A stretch of 64,000 nucleotides of DNA, from NCBI RefSeq assembly GCF_012849095.1, contig NZ_CP051680.1:5513501-5577500 (forward strand), given 5' to 3'. Position numbers and translations under genes: made by a program. Positions 1 to 12,300 of the stretch are shown here, piece after piece. How positions within the stretch are numbered: the stretch's first letter is position 1; each line of letters opens with the position of its first letter. Under the pieces are notes generated by a model that saw nothing but the letters and a program-made list of their open reading frames with translations, did not search any database and was not told the origin of the DNA. This DNA is from Cohnella herbarum. GTDB taxonomy: Bacteria; Bacillota; Bacilli; Paenibacillales; Paenibacillaceae.

Positions 1-1485
1 GATAATGGTAACCAGTTATCCTACGTGGCTAAGGATTTGCTACCTTTAACTAAACATACCTACCGAGTCAGGGCGAAGAATGCCGGGGGGACCAGCGAGT
101 GGAGCAATGCCGTTACTCAAGTCACTCTGCCTTACCCGCCGACAGCACCCAAACAGCTTGCTGCCCAGCCGACTATTCATCAGATTACGGTGAATTGGGA
201 TCCGGTCGCTGGTGCGGACAGTTACGAAATTGAGGCGGACGGGGCGATTCTCGATAACGGAACTCGTACGACATACACACATGATGGTTTGGATCCGCTA
301 AGCGGGCATACGTACCGGGTCAGAGCCGTGAATGCGGGAGGAAAAAGCCCGTGGAGCTCAACGCTGTATGCGACCACTCATCCAGAGAAGCCGGATATTC
401 CGACGAATATTATGATGACGGCGGATGGAACGGCGATCTCTTTAATCTGGTACGAGGTATCGCATGCGGAAAGCTACGACATCGAAATCAACGGTACGAC
501 AATCACGAATACGACAAGCGCGCAGTTTATTCATACCGAGTTATCACCCGACAGCAGGCACAAATATCGGATTCGCGCTGTAAACATAAGCGGCAAGAGC
601 GAATGGAGCAGCTCCGTTACGATGAGGACGCTTCCGAGCCAGAGCGATGCGAACGATTTTCTTACGAATCTCGCAGCGGTGGTGACTAACTCTTCCATTA
701 CCTTATCTTGGGATACGGTCGCGCCAGACGCGGAGTACGAGATCGAGGTGGACGGCGTCATTATGGACAACGGAAGCAGCACAATATATCAGCAAACCGG
801 GCTTCCACCGAATGAATATCACACCTATAAAATCAGGTTGAAGCAGAGTGGTTCCTCAGGGGTTTGGGTGGCCATGCTCTCCTTATCCACTCTACCGAAT
901 CCGCCGGATGCTCCAGGCCAATTGGAGGGATTCCCTACGAACAACAGCATCGAGCTGAAGTGGGGACGGGTCGAGGGCGCAACCGGATACGATATCGAAA
1001 TCGACGGAAAAACGGTGGGCGGTAGCAACAATACGACCTATTTGGATGAAGGTCTGTCGCCGGGAACGACACACACCTATCGGGTGAGAGCGAAGAACAT
1101 GACCGGAGTAACAGCATGGAGTCCCGCTCTTGTCACAAGCACCACGAATCCCGACTATCGGGTTGAAGTTGTACAGGGGCAAGTCTTTCATTTTTCCTTG
1201 CTGGCGTTCGATGTAAAGGATTTCAGCGAGCGAAAGTTTATCGTGATGTACAATCCGGATGAATTGGAAGTAATCGACTTATACAGCTTCACGCCGAAGC
1301 AGGATGCTCTGAGTACCGGCACAATTCCCGGCTCCCCTTTGTCTGTTACGAATGTGCCTGGGACCATCGAATTCCGGGTACATCAAAGCGTTGCACCGGG
1401 TACGGTCTGGTCCGGGGAAATAACATCGATCGTGTTTAAGTCCAAGATCGACGGACAGTCTTTCATTAATTTTAGAGCAGAATAA
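1..1485 (+). CDS. Fibronectin type III repeat protein, 5'-truncated by window edge
   Basis: The reading frame is open from base 1, and the first residues already match the inside of a repeat, so the true start lies upstream. The visible part holds one partial and four full fibronectin-III-like units of about 85-95 residues. Each has a W or L-rich first strand, a D/E-I-E-x-D-G hairpin and a closing H-T-Y-R-V-R-A-x-N-x-x-G-x-S-x-W-S signature. The last ~110 residues (about 385-494) differ: V-E-V-V-Q-G-Q, then Y-N-P-D-E-L-E-V and a late beta-rich stretch. This resembles the cohesin/carbohydrate-binding fold seen at the ends of secreted proteins. The role is probably extracellular binding or scaffolding. 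A good ribosome site (GAGGTGA) for the next gene follows 18 nt after the stop, so the genes to 13.4 kb look co-transcribed. The repeat fold is confident; the C-terminal assignment is tentative. Confidence 0.75.
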   Translation, partial: DNGNQLSYVAKDLLPLTKHTYRVRAKNAGGTSEWSNAVTQVTLPYPPTAPKQLAAQPTIHQITVNWDPVAGADSYEIEADGAILDNGTRTTYTHDGLDPLSGHTYRVRAVNAGGKSPWSSTLYATTHPEKPDIPTNIMMTADGTAISLIWYEVSHAESYDIEINGTTITNTTSAQFIHTELSPDSRHKYRIRAVNISGKSEWSSSVTMRTLPSQSDANDFLTNLAAVVTNSSITLSWDTVAPDAEYEIEVDGVIMDNGSSTIYQQTGLPPNEYHTYKIRLKQSGSSGVWVAMLSLSTLPNPPDAPGQLEGFPTNNSIELKWGRVEGATGYDIEIDGKTVGGSNNTTYLDEGLSPGTTHTYRVRAKNMTGVTAWSPALVTSTTNPDYRVEVVQGQVFHFSLLAFDVKDFSERKFIVMYNPDELEVIDLYSFTPKQDALSTGTIPGSPLSVTNVPGTIEFRVHQSVAPGTVWSGEITSIVFKSKIDGQSFINFRAE

Positions 1486-1503
1486 GAGCTTTGAGGTGAA
1501 AAT

Positions 1504-2448
1504 ATGAAAACCGGATATAAAAGAATATACAAGTGGACAGCCATTTGTCTCGGTGCAGTTTTAGTGCTACAACTGCTGACGGGAATTGGCTTCAATCCGA
1601 AAAACGCATCGAATAGCACCGCATCCGCAGAAAATGCTGACGATGAAAAACGCATTGCGGCAGAATTATCGAACCTTTCTGGGGAAAGCAAAGAGGATAT
1701 TTTGCAATGGAGAAGCACCGGGAAATCGTGGAATGATATTATCTCCTTGCTCTCCAAACAGGACGGCTTGAACGGAACTTCAAAAGCCGAGAGAAGCCAG
1801 CTTCTTGCCGGTAGCGGTTTAGATGAGGAATTCATTAAGAATTTAACGGATGCAGGCTATACTCAAGCCGACATAACGGATGCCAAACTGCTAGCGGAAA
1901 GAGTACTTTTCCAGCTCCAGGAAATCGTTCGGTCCGTTGACAATCGTCCGAAGCAACCTATAGCGGATTTGAAGGACGAGAATCAAGAGAGCAAGGATTT
2001 GACCACTTACTTTAAGATTACCGATCAATTCGACATAAAAACAGCTGTATATGCCATGACCGTATTAAAAAAGGATTTCGGAAGCATCGAAAATGTCATG
2101 AACGAATACCTTTTTGCACTGCAAATCGGCTTGAATTTTGAGGAATATTCCACGGATAAGGAAAAATACGTAGAGGATAAAGAAGATAAGAGTATCGGCA
2201 TTAACCCGGATTCCATAATTACGATCGAAAAAATCGAGAACCGAATGCTAGAAACGATTCAACAAGGAAATGTATTAGGCCAGGAAGATTTCACTACAAG
2301 TTATGATAATGCAGCATTGTCGGACGAATCGCAGATTAATAATCCGCTACCGGATGTTCCGAACCCGAATGCGATAAATGTAATTCCCGAGAATCCGACC
2401 GATGCTGTTATGAGAGAAATTCAGTCGATCGACCCCAATAGGCAGTAG
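1504..2448 (+). CDS. Exported hypothetical protein with helical repeat motif
   Basis: A 314-residue protein I do not recognise. It begins with a basic segment (MKTGYKRIYK) and one hydrophobic helix (about residues 11-29), so it is exported or anchored by its N-terminus. The rest is hydrophilic and mostly helical. Residues ~45-90 hold a pattern of the type I-A-x-E-L-S-x-x-S-G-x-S-x-E-D-I, then G-K-S-W-N-D-I-I. A similar pattern occurs in the next gene. The C-terminal 60 residues are rich in N and P and look disordered. It lies between the fibronectin-repeat gene and another small secreted protein, with GAGGTGA upstream of the ATG. It may be an accessory of the large RHS protein downstream; this is inferred only from position. 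Confidence 0.7.
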   Translation: MKTGYKRIYKWTAICLGAVLVLQLLTGIGFNPKNASNSTASAENADDEKRIAAELSNLSGESKEDILQWRSTGKSWNDIISLLSKQDGLNGTSKAERSQLLAGSGLDEEFIKNLTDAGYTQADITDAKLLAERVLFQLQEIVRSVDNRPKQPIADLKDENQESKDLTTYFKITDQFDIKTAVYAMTVLKKDFGSIENVMNEYLFALQIGLNFEEYSTDKEKYVEDKEDKSIGINPDSIITIEKIENRMLETIQQGNVLGQEDFTTSYDNAALSDESQINNPLPDVPNPNAINVIPENPTDAVMREIQSIDPNRQ

Positions 2449-2460
2449 GAGGCTAGTTCT

Positions 2461-3321
2461 ATGAGAAAAATTCCTAAATTATTGCTGATACTTTTCATAG
2501 CCGCCATGACATTGCCGGCTAGCTTTGCCGCGTATGCGATGGTGAGCTCGACTTCCGGTCAAAGTTCGAAGGCAACGCTATCGCCCCTTGATTCGTCTGC
2601 GCTAGATGTAATCAACGCAGACTCCATTGTGATTTCAAAGCAGGTTTTAGACAATATCAAGCAGTCCGACCCGGGTAACTACGAGAGAAATGTGACCCTT
2701 TACAAGAAGCTATTGATCGAATTGAACGTTCACGACAAATTCAAGCAAGAGATTGAGAGATTGGTAGCGGCGAATCACAAGCTGCCGAACCTCCTGATTG
2801 CCTATGAATTCTTATATCAGAGCTACGGCCAGATAAGCGAGCTTGAACCGATGGTAGTTAATAAGGAATCAGGGGAAAAATGGAGCGTAATATTTTACGA
2901 TTACGCCAAATCTCGTCCCGTGTTTGCTCCTAGAGCTTTCGATTCGTCCTATCTCGAACAGTTGATGCAGACCCCTAATTTAACCACGGACGATATTATG
3001 ATTGCCGATAGAGTCTCTTTTACAATCGGCAAGCCTTTCGAGGAGATTATAAGCGATAGGCTTAAGTCTATCAGTTGGAAAGCAGCGAATGCCGGCCTCG
3101 GCATTCTCTACAGTGCGGACAAGCTTCCCCGTGTGCAAATTACCGCTGAACAGTTAGATAAATATACTGCATCCAGGAAATTGACCGAGGATCAGGTGGC
3201 TCAAGCCTTTGTCATCGCCAACAAAGCAGGGAAGAGTGCGGACTCGGTTATCGAGCATATCAAAGCGGGTTACTCCGAAGAAGCGATTTTGGCGCAAGCT
3301 TACTCGGAAAAATATGAATGA
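2461..3321 (+). CDS. Secreted hypothetical protein with helical repeat motif
   Basis: A 286-residue protein with a clear signal peptide: MRKIPK, a hydrophobic core, then A-S-F-A-A-Y-A, with likely cleavage near residue 27. The mature part is helical. It contains two copies of a motif like that of the preceding gene: D-D-I-M-I-A-D-R-V with G-K-P-F-E-E-I-I (about 178-200), and V-A-Q-A-F-V-I-A-N-K-A-G-K-S-A-D-S-V-I near the C-terminus. It starts 12 nt after the preceding stop behind AGGAGG, and 15 nt separate its stop from the probable start of the RHS gene, so it is part of the same operon. Function is unknown; the tight link to a secreted RHS protein suggests a surface or export partner. Confidence 0.7.
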   Translation: MRKIPKLLLILFIAAMTLPASFAAYAMVSSTSGQSSKATLSPLDSSALDVINADSIVISKQVLDNIKQSDPGNYERNVTLYKKLLIELNVHDKFKQEIERLVAANHKLPNLLIAYEFLYQSYGQISELEPMVVNKESGEKWSVIFYDYAKSRPVFAPRAFDSSYLEQLMQTPNLTTDDIMIADRVSFTIGKPFEEIISDRLKSISWKAANAGLGILYSADKLPRVQITAEQLDKYTASRKLTEDQVAQAFVIANKAGKSADSVIEHIKAGYSEEAILAQAYSEKYE

Positions 3322-3336
3322 AAGGGGGACGACTAG

Positions 3337-6300
3337 CTGAAACCGTATTATAAAATTTTGTTTTTCGGCTTTTTGTTTCTGGCCGTCCCCCTGCGGGCTG
3401 CTTATGCCGAAACGCTAGAAGATCAAATGAACAACCTTGTTGGGCCCAAACAGCAGTACAACACGATGCTGTCGCCCGTATTTTTGCAAAACAACAAGTC
3501 AGAAGAGTATATCAGCTCTCAGAATGGCGGATTAACTTTAACGCAGAGCGACTATGTGCTGCCTGGACGTAACGGACTGAATTTGGAGATTAAGAGAATC
3601 TATAAAAATGATACTTCCAACGTACAGGAAATGAAGGTCAAATATCTTAATGGCGCATGGGTGGACTACGTTTCTTCCGATATTAAGACCTCATCCTTCA
3701 ATGAAGATCGCTATAATCTCGGCATCGGTATGCGTTTTTCATTCCCTATGATTGAGGTTCGACAAAATTCCGACGGAACGAGCAACGACTTTCTACATAC
3801 ACAGAGCGGCGACGTATATCGTTTAAAAGCCGATACGCTGGCAGGAACATCCGTGCTGTTGCCTGAAGGACAAACCATCAAGGATGTAGTGGTTAGAAAC
3901 TCAACTGCTTTCAGCAATGGTCAGAACGACGGCACTTCCAAGTTCGTCATGACTGAAAAAGAGGGGAAAAAGACTTATTTTGCAACGGACGGGCGGATTC
4001 TGGGTATTGTTGACCGATACGGAAACACGATCAAGTTCGAATATACGAGTCTTTCTTATTCGATCGATGGGCAAACGGTCAATAAGAGATTGATTTCTCA
4101 AATCACCGATACAGTCGGCAGAGTGACGACAATCGAATACAAAGAAGACCCGTCGTACATCGTCGGCCCGATCGAGAATAATCCTTACAGCGCAAACGAC
4201 AGCTATAAGGCATCTCAAAATCCGAATAACACCGATTCCGGCGATCTGCAGGGCAAATTCCAGGTTATCGTTCATCTGCCCGGAAACAAACAGATCGTAT
4301 ACGACAAATCTGCGGTGCTAGTCAGTTCGTCCAAGCATGTCACGCGTACAAGGCTGCAAAGGGTCTTCGATGTAGACAACAATGTGAAATATCACTATTG
4401 GTATGAGCAACCCGAGCTTGGATTTACCTATATGAACGGTAAGAATTACGCCGTGTACAACCGCTACGAGAATTTGGTGCAGATCGATTATGCCAAGACG
4501 AACCGAATCAAGCGCTATGTTTACAATACGTACACGAAGCGGCTGAACTCGGGCAGCATGCAATACCGCAAAATTTTCGAAGCCGAAGAGCGGGTTAAAA
4601 AAAGCTATGACGCGTCAAAGAGCAACTTCTTAGACCGTTTCGTTGCGGAAATCAAAAACGAAACAGGCTACAGCTACACTAACGAGCCGGACGGCTTCGG
4701 CACTTCCGGATACTATGAATATAGCAATGCTTATTTGAAGGACACCTATCGTTATACTACGCAGATCAAAGAACTGAACGACGCTACGACAACCTACACG
4801 TATGATGGATTGCATCAGCTGATCACGACGGAAAACAAAGGTAATGATCATAACGATACCATTACCACCGAACACGACGAAATGAAGTTGATCAAAAAGA
4901 AAGAAACGGTGTCGTTGCAGGTTGTGAACGGAAAAGCACAAGGCACGTCTGTGAAAAAAATCGAAAATTACCGCTATGATGAATACGGGAATTTGACCAA
5001 TTATATTGGTCCCGAAGCTGCGCGGGATGCGGCAGGCTATCCGCTCGATAGTAAGCATACCGTGGTGTATTCATATGCCTACGACAAGTTTCACGTCCTC
5101 GCATCGAAGACCTGGAATAAAGACAAGATTGCCACTTCGCAGATTCTATACGACGTCGACAGTAATGGCAATGTAATCAAGGAAACCAGGGTGAACACCG
5201 GGGATGCTGCAAACTGGACCTCGATCGATTATCAATATGACAACTATGGCAATATGACTCAGAAAAAGCAAAACGCGGGCGGCCAATCATTTGTAACGAA
5301 TTACGAATACGGGATTGATGCGAAAGGCAAGGACACCAAAGGAGCTTATTTGTCGAAAAAATACTCCGTTGTCGATGGGGCCACATTGGCTAACACCTAT
5401 GCCTATGATTTTAATACGGGCAACTTAACTGCAGAAATGGATCCGAACGGTAACGAGACAGATTACGAGTATGACGCGCTTAGCAGGGTGGTTCAAACCA
5501 ACCTGGCGAACGGATCGTTCAAAAAGTACGTTTATCAAGAGAATCCTTATGTCAATATGAAGATTCAATATACCGATCCCAAGGGCACTCTTTTCATATA
5601 CAACTACGATATTTTGGGAAATTTGCTGCAAGCCGGCTTGCAGGTCGATGGTCAGACGCATCCGTTAACTACTTATGAGTACGATGCCAAAGGAAACAAA
5701 ACCAAAGAAACGGACGCGAATGGCAATAGCATCCTCTACGCGTATGACAGTGCGTATGGACTCGTCCGTAAGACGTATAAGGAAAAAGACACGGTCGATA
5801 AAGGCTCTATTGCCGTTAAATACACGATAGGAAGCGACAGCGCCACGGCTCTGCTTGTCACCATTACAGATCAGGATGGGTATGTAAATAAATACTATTA
5901 CGACATCCTGAATCGACTGGTAAAACTGGAAAAGACGCCGGACAACAATCATTTCTTCGCTACTGCCTATTCGTACAATTATGTAGGAGATCTGTTGTCT
6001 GAAACCGACGCCAGAGGCGGAGTGACACGCTACGAATATGACAATCAGAGCAGGCGGATAAAGAAGATCGATGCGCTCGGGAATGAAACCGGGTATGTTT
6101 ACAATGCTCTGGATCAAATTTCGCAGCAAACGGAGCCCGGGGGCAAAGTTACTCGGATACTTTACGATACAGCAGGACGGAAATCCGAACAGAGAGTGCG
6201 CGAAAATGAGTCAACCGATTATTTTTACACAAAATACATCTACGATGCCGCGGGCAACGCCACTAATGTCAAGCAGGGGCAAAGCCTGAGCGGACGGGAT

Positions 6301-9300
6301 ATTATCGCTTCTGACATATCCTACGCATATGACAATATGAATCGCACATCCGATGAATATCACAAAATCGACGCCAACCGTAAGTCGCATATAAAATACA
6401 GCTATGACCCGAACGACAATAAGACGCAGGAACTCCGCTATGCCAATGCAGGAGAAAATGAGTTCCTCTCCTATACGTACGACTACGACTATGCCGGCCG
6501 CGTCAAGGAAGAAAGCGGGGCCTTGAAGGCAACGGGCGGCGGCAGTGATGAAGCTCAAGGAAGTTACAACAAAAAGTACATTTACGATGATGCCGGCAAC
6601 CTGAAGGAAAAGCATGTAGATAATGGGGACGGGTTTGATGTAACCTCTTATGCTTATGATTATCTGAATCACGTTGTAGAGAAGAATGAACCTTTTACCG
6701 ATAGCAGTCACTTTAAGTACAGCACTTATAAGTATGACAAACGGGGGAATCAACTCTCGGAAACGATGACGGTTCAGGGGCAGACGCTTACTGTATCTAT
6801 TGCGTACGATGGTCTAGGAAAACAAACGAGTATGATTGATCCGCTCGGTAACAAGACCCGGTTCGTGTATGACGAGAACGGAAATCTAATTAAAAAAATT
6901 GATCCGCGGTACATGTCTCAATCAGCGGATCAAGCGCCCGGAATCGAATATGCCTATGACGCACTGAACCGTTTGGTGAAGACCTCTGTCTATGATGGCA
7001 GCGCACGCACGGTAACGGATTACAGAGAATATGACGGCAGAGGCAATCTGATACTGGAAGCGGACGGAGAAGGTTACAACGAGAACGATCCGGCCCGATC
7101 TTTAGGTAAACAGTACGTGTACAACGTTCTTGACAAACAAACCGCCTATATATCGGCTCAAACGACGGCAAAAAATCGTATGAACGGGACCCATACGGTG
7201 ACGTCTGCGTATACGTACGATGCCGTCGGCAACGTGCTCTCGCAGACGGATGCGCTGGGCAATCAAACAACGAACACCTATTATTTGAACGGAATGCTGA
7301 AAGAAACAGCGTATCCGGACGGCAAGAAGGACCTTTACGATTACGATCTCACGGGCAAAATCCGGGTAGCCAAGACGGACCGGGCAGGTAACACGACGAC
7401 GGCTTACAGTAATGTTTTTGGACAGCCTTACCGCATAAAGTTTCCTGATGGCACCTCCAAATCTTTAAAATATTCATCGAAGGGAGAGCTGACGGAAAGC
7501 ATAGACCAGGGGGGGAATCGCACCCTTTACAACTACGATTCCTCCGGGAACGTAACGGCCAAACGGGAATTTATTCGCACAGAAGGCGCGTACGATATTT
7601 ATAAGCTGACTCAGAACGTCTATGATGAGGCAAATCGCCTGGTCTCGCAGGAAACCTTTGAAAACCGACGACCGATAGGTGGTAGTGGCGAGACTACTAT
7701 AACCACAGGAGATAAAGTTCAGAATGTCTATGACAAGACTGGACGTTTGATTCGGAATTCCGGCCCGTTCGGTAGAGAAAAGGATTACGAATACGATCGC
7801 GCCGGCAACAGGATAACGGAAAAGCAAAAAGTATCCGACAGCTATACGGACGTCAAGCGATACGCTTATGACGTGCAATCCCGGCTCATCAGCGAATCGA
7901 CCCTGGTTCAAACTTCAGGACTGGAGCTGCTGTATTTGGCGGACGCCAAGTTCGACAACGAATATGCGGATCGGGTACTGTCGACGACATCGTACGTTTA
8001 TTATAAAAACGGTCTGATCAAGAGCAAAACGGACCCTCACGACAACAAAACTACGTTTATTTTCGATGCGGATGGAAAGCTGACGCAACAGACCGATCCG
8101 ATGCTGGCGGCAACCGAATACCGCTATGACGACAACGGTAATTTGATTAAGCAAATGGATGCAAATGGCGTTTCTACACGCTATGAATACGATGAGCTGA
8201 ACCGCCTGATTCGCCAGATTGCTCCTGCAGCGGACGGATCTGACGCCACAACCCGTTACCTTTATGATGCTATGGGCAATCTGATCAAGCAAATCTCGCC
8301 GAACCAGTACGATGCGGCCAAGGATACAGCCGATCAGGCGTTGGCGATGACCGGGATTTCTTATACCTACGATGCCATGAACCGCCTTATTTCTACGATT
8401 TCACCCGATGGAGACGGGCTTTCGTATATTCGCTACGATGCCAACGGCTGGGTACAAAAAACGGTAGACGGTTTGCGCTACACGGGAAATATGGACGCAT
8501 CTCAGGGAATCGTATACGAATATGACGGATTGGGGCAGCTCGTTAAGGAAACCGATTCGTTAGGCAACGTCACCTTGTATGCCTACGATGTATTGGGACG
8601 TCTGATTCGTCAGATCGACGCGAACGATAACACAACCATCTACGATTACAATCCGGATGGCACGTTGAAGTCCGTCACCTATGCAGATGGAGGCGCGATT
8701 TCGTTCGGCTACGACAAACTCGGCCGCAAAACCGTGGAAACAGATCAACGCGGCAGTACGACAACTTATGCTTACAACGATTTAGGCAAACAAAGAACGG
8801 TTACCGATCCTTATGGAAATAAGCTGGAATTTAAAACCGACCTGGCGGGGAACCTGATTTCCCAAAAGGACAAGCGCGGCAGCGTCACGTTGTTCAAATA
8901 TGATGCCAATAACCGGATCATCGAAAAGCGGGCGCCGCTTGAATTCGATGCCGGCGGTAACGTTGTATACGCTATAGAAACTACCGTCTACGACAAGGTT
9001 GGCAACGTGATTAAGCAAACGATGACGAATTCCAAGGATAAGTCTTTTATCCGTGAAACCCGTTATACGTATGCCGACAACAACCTTGTATTAACCGTAT
9101 CCGACAACGGCGGCGCCTATACGAAATACACCTACGACAAGAACGGCAACGTTATTAAGAAGGAAACGCTGCGGGATAAAGATCGGTACGACGTGGAGGA
9201 GTTTTCGTACGACAATCAGGATCGGATGATTGAAGACATTCGCTTGGCGAATGATCGGGATATTGCAGACGCTGCAAGTCTGGCTAATATCGCCGATTTG

Positions 9301-12300
9301 CGCGATCCGGCGTATCTGGGACAAGTTCGTCTAATTACTAGTTACGAGTACGATCTTCTGGGTAACAAAATCAAACAAATCGATCCGCGTGCTTACGCAT
9401 TCTCCGCGGATGATACGGGCAATCGTGGTATGTATGCCGTCACATACACGTACGATGCCTTAAACCGCGTGGATAAAATCATCCGTAAACAGGACGGCCA
9501 AGACGTGTACACGCAATACACCTACGACAAGGTTGGCAATAAGACCGTCATTCGCAACGAACGAGGCTTTGTCACAACTTACGCTTATGACGGCATGAAT
9601 CGTCTGGTCACAGTTACCGATTCGCTGAACCAATCGGTGACTACTCAGTATGATACTGCCGGCAACCGGATCGTGGTGATGAACGCCAAAGGCGATACGA
9701 TGAGCTTCGCGTACGACAAATTGAACCGGCTGATCAACACGACCGACGCGTACGGCACGATCATCAACGAAAATGTGTATGACGCGAATGGCAATGTGAT
9801 CAAAAAGATTGACGCTAAAGGTTTCTTGTCCTCCTCCAACAATGCGGCCCGTTACGGATGGCTTTATACGTACGATCTGGCGAACCGGCTGATCCAAACC
9901 GTCGATCCTGAGCTAGCGGCGAAGAACAATCCGGCTTTGTTTAAGGCTATGTATCGCTATAATGCGGCGGGGGAGCAAACGGAAGAAACCGATGCGCTCG
10001 GCAATAAAACGGCATTTGTGTACGATGAAGCAGGTCGTCTTGTTCAGGTGACCGATCCGCTCGGTATTGTGATCAGATACGGTTACGACAATGCCGGCAA
10101 CAAGCTTTATATGACCGATGGCCGCGGCAAAACGACTCAATACGCCTACGGCACATTTGGTTTGCTGACACAGGTCACTAATGCAGACCATAAAACGATT
10201 CAGTACAGCTACGATCTCGGCTTGAACCTCGCTGTCATGATCGATCGCAACGGCAACCATACGCGTTACACCTATGACAACAGAGGCTTGCTGTTGACCA
10301 AGACCGTCGACGAGACAAGCGATCGGATCAGCTATACGTATGATGAGAAAGGCAACCGCGCTTCGATGACCGACGCTAGCGGGACCAGCAGTTATTCTTT
10401 CGATAGCAACGATAAACTGCTGCAAGTGGTCAAGGACGATAAAGTCCAATTGATTTATACCTACGATGCTATTGGCAATATCTCGACAGTCACGGATCAC
10501 ACCGGGTTTGCCACAACCTACACCTACGATAAATCGAGCCGGATGAGCACCGTCGTATTTGACGGGAAAACCGTCACATACGCCTATGATCCGAACGGCA
10601 ACCGCACTTCGATTTCCTATGAAGGCGGCGTGACGGAAAGCTATACGTATGACAAGAATAACCAGCTATTAACCTTAATCAACCAAGCGCCGGGTGGCAA
10701 CGTCATTTCCCAATACAGCTATACCTACGACAACGTCGGAAAACAAAGCTCGAAGACCGACGGTCTGGGAACGTCGAATTACCTCTACGATGCCGCAGGT
10801 CGTATACTGGAAGTAGAAGCGCCGGGCAAAACTACGATTTACGCCTATGACGGCGCAGGCAACCGTCAGACGCTGAATGAAACCTATGCGTCCGATCAGT
10901 TGAGCGGATATGTTGATCCGAATACGAAACAGGCACTGCCATACAGGCTCATGAAGAGTCAGTATGTCTATTCCAACACGAATGAATTGTTGAAGCTCGT
11001 CGAGACGATGTACGATGACAACAACAAAGAATTGCTCAAGAAGACAACCGATTACCTGTACGACAATAACGGCAATCAACTACGGACAAAAGTCAGCTTT
11101 GTTCTGCCATATAACAGCGGTAAGCGGCAAGGGACCGACGGAACCCTGTTCGGCGATGACGTTACTGGTGATATCAGCGCCTTGATCGAAAGCGTCAGCA
11201 ACACCTTTGACGGTTTTAATCGCCTGGTGAAGACGGAGAAGGTCAAAGGCGGAAACCGCTCGACGGTCACTTTCGTCTATGACGGTAACGATTTGCGCAC
11301 GCAAAAAGTATCCCGCAGCTCCACGGACGGTTATACAGCCAAAGTGACCAACTATGTCTACGACCGTCAGCATGTCATATTGGAGACGGATGCTACGGGT
11401 GATACTGCAGTTCGTTATGTACACGGGATCAACTACATTGCCCGGATCGACGCTTCCAGCAAGCTGTCCTACTATTTGTTCAACGGTCACGGCGATGTTG
11501 TGCAGACGGTAAGCGAAACCGGAACGGTCGAAAACCAGTATGACTATGACATTTTCGGCAACCCGACCTTGACGATCGAGAAGTACGAAGCTTCTATCCG
11601 CTATGCGGGAGAATTCTTCGACGCCGAAGTGGGGCTATACTATCTTCGCGCGCGGTATTATGATCCTTATATCGGGCGGTTTATATCGGAGGATACGTAT
11701 AAGGGGAAAATCAATGATCCGCTGTCGTTAAACAGGTATACGTATGCGAATAATGATCCGATCATGTATGTGGATCCGACGGGACATGCTGCTACAAAAA
11801 ATAATGCAACCGTGCTTTTGAAGGATGTTATTAAGGATGGATACGGCGGTTCTTTATATTGGGATAATAAGAATAAAACTGCAACTGTTAATATTAACGG
11901 TCAGAAGGTTACAATAAAAGCAGATGGCAAAGATGCTGCAATGGTAAATGGAAGGGTTGTTATCAAGCCCGACACGTTGGATCGGTTGTATAATACTGCA
12001 AGCGGGAAATCTACAAACCCTGTAAAAACAACAATTGATACCTCCGCGAATGCTAAGGTAATAACGTCACAAAGGACAGTGGAGATACCAACGGGACAAA
12101 AGTATATAACAACCAATACGTTAAAGAACGAGTATAAGCCTACTCAAGAATTTTTGAAAATTATTAATCAAGTGAGTAAAACAAATGAAATATCGAATGA
12201 CCAAATTATATCGCTAGTTAACATTACCAAATTTGAGTGCCAAGGTTTAGACTGTGGTAAACAATCGGTGTCCAATTCGCTTCCATCCGTTGCTTCTGGC

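Noticed and set aside
3700..11500. Many antisense frames of 60-195 codons inside the RHS gene
   Set aside because: They repeat with the YD-repeat periodicity and are rich in I/V/R, as expected for the complement of the repeats. None has an independent start signal.
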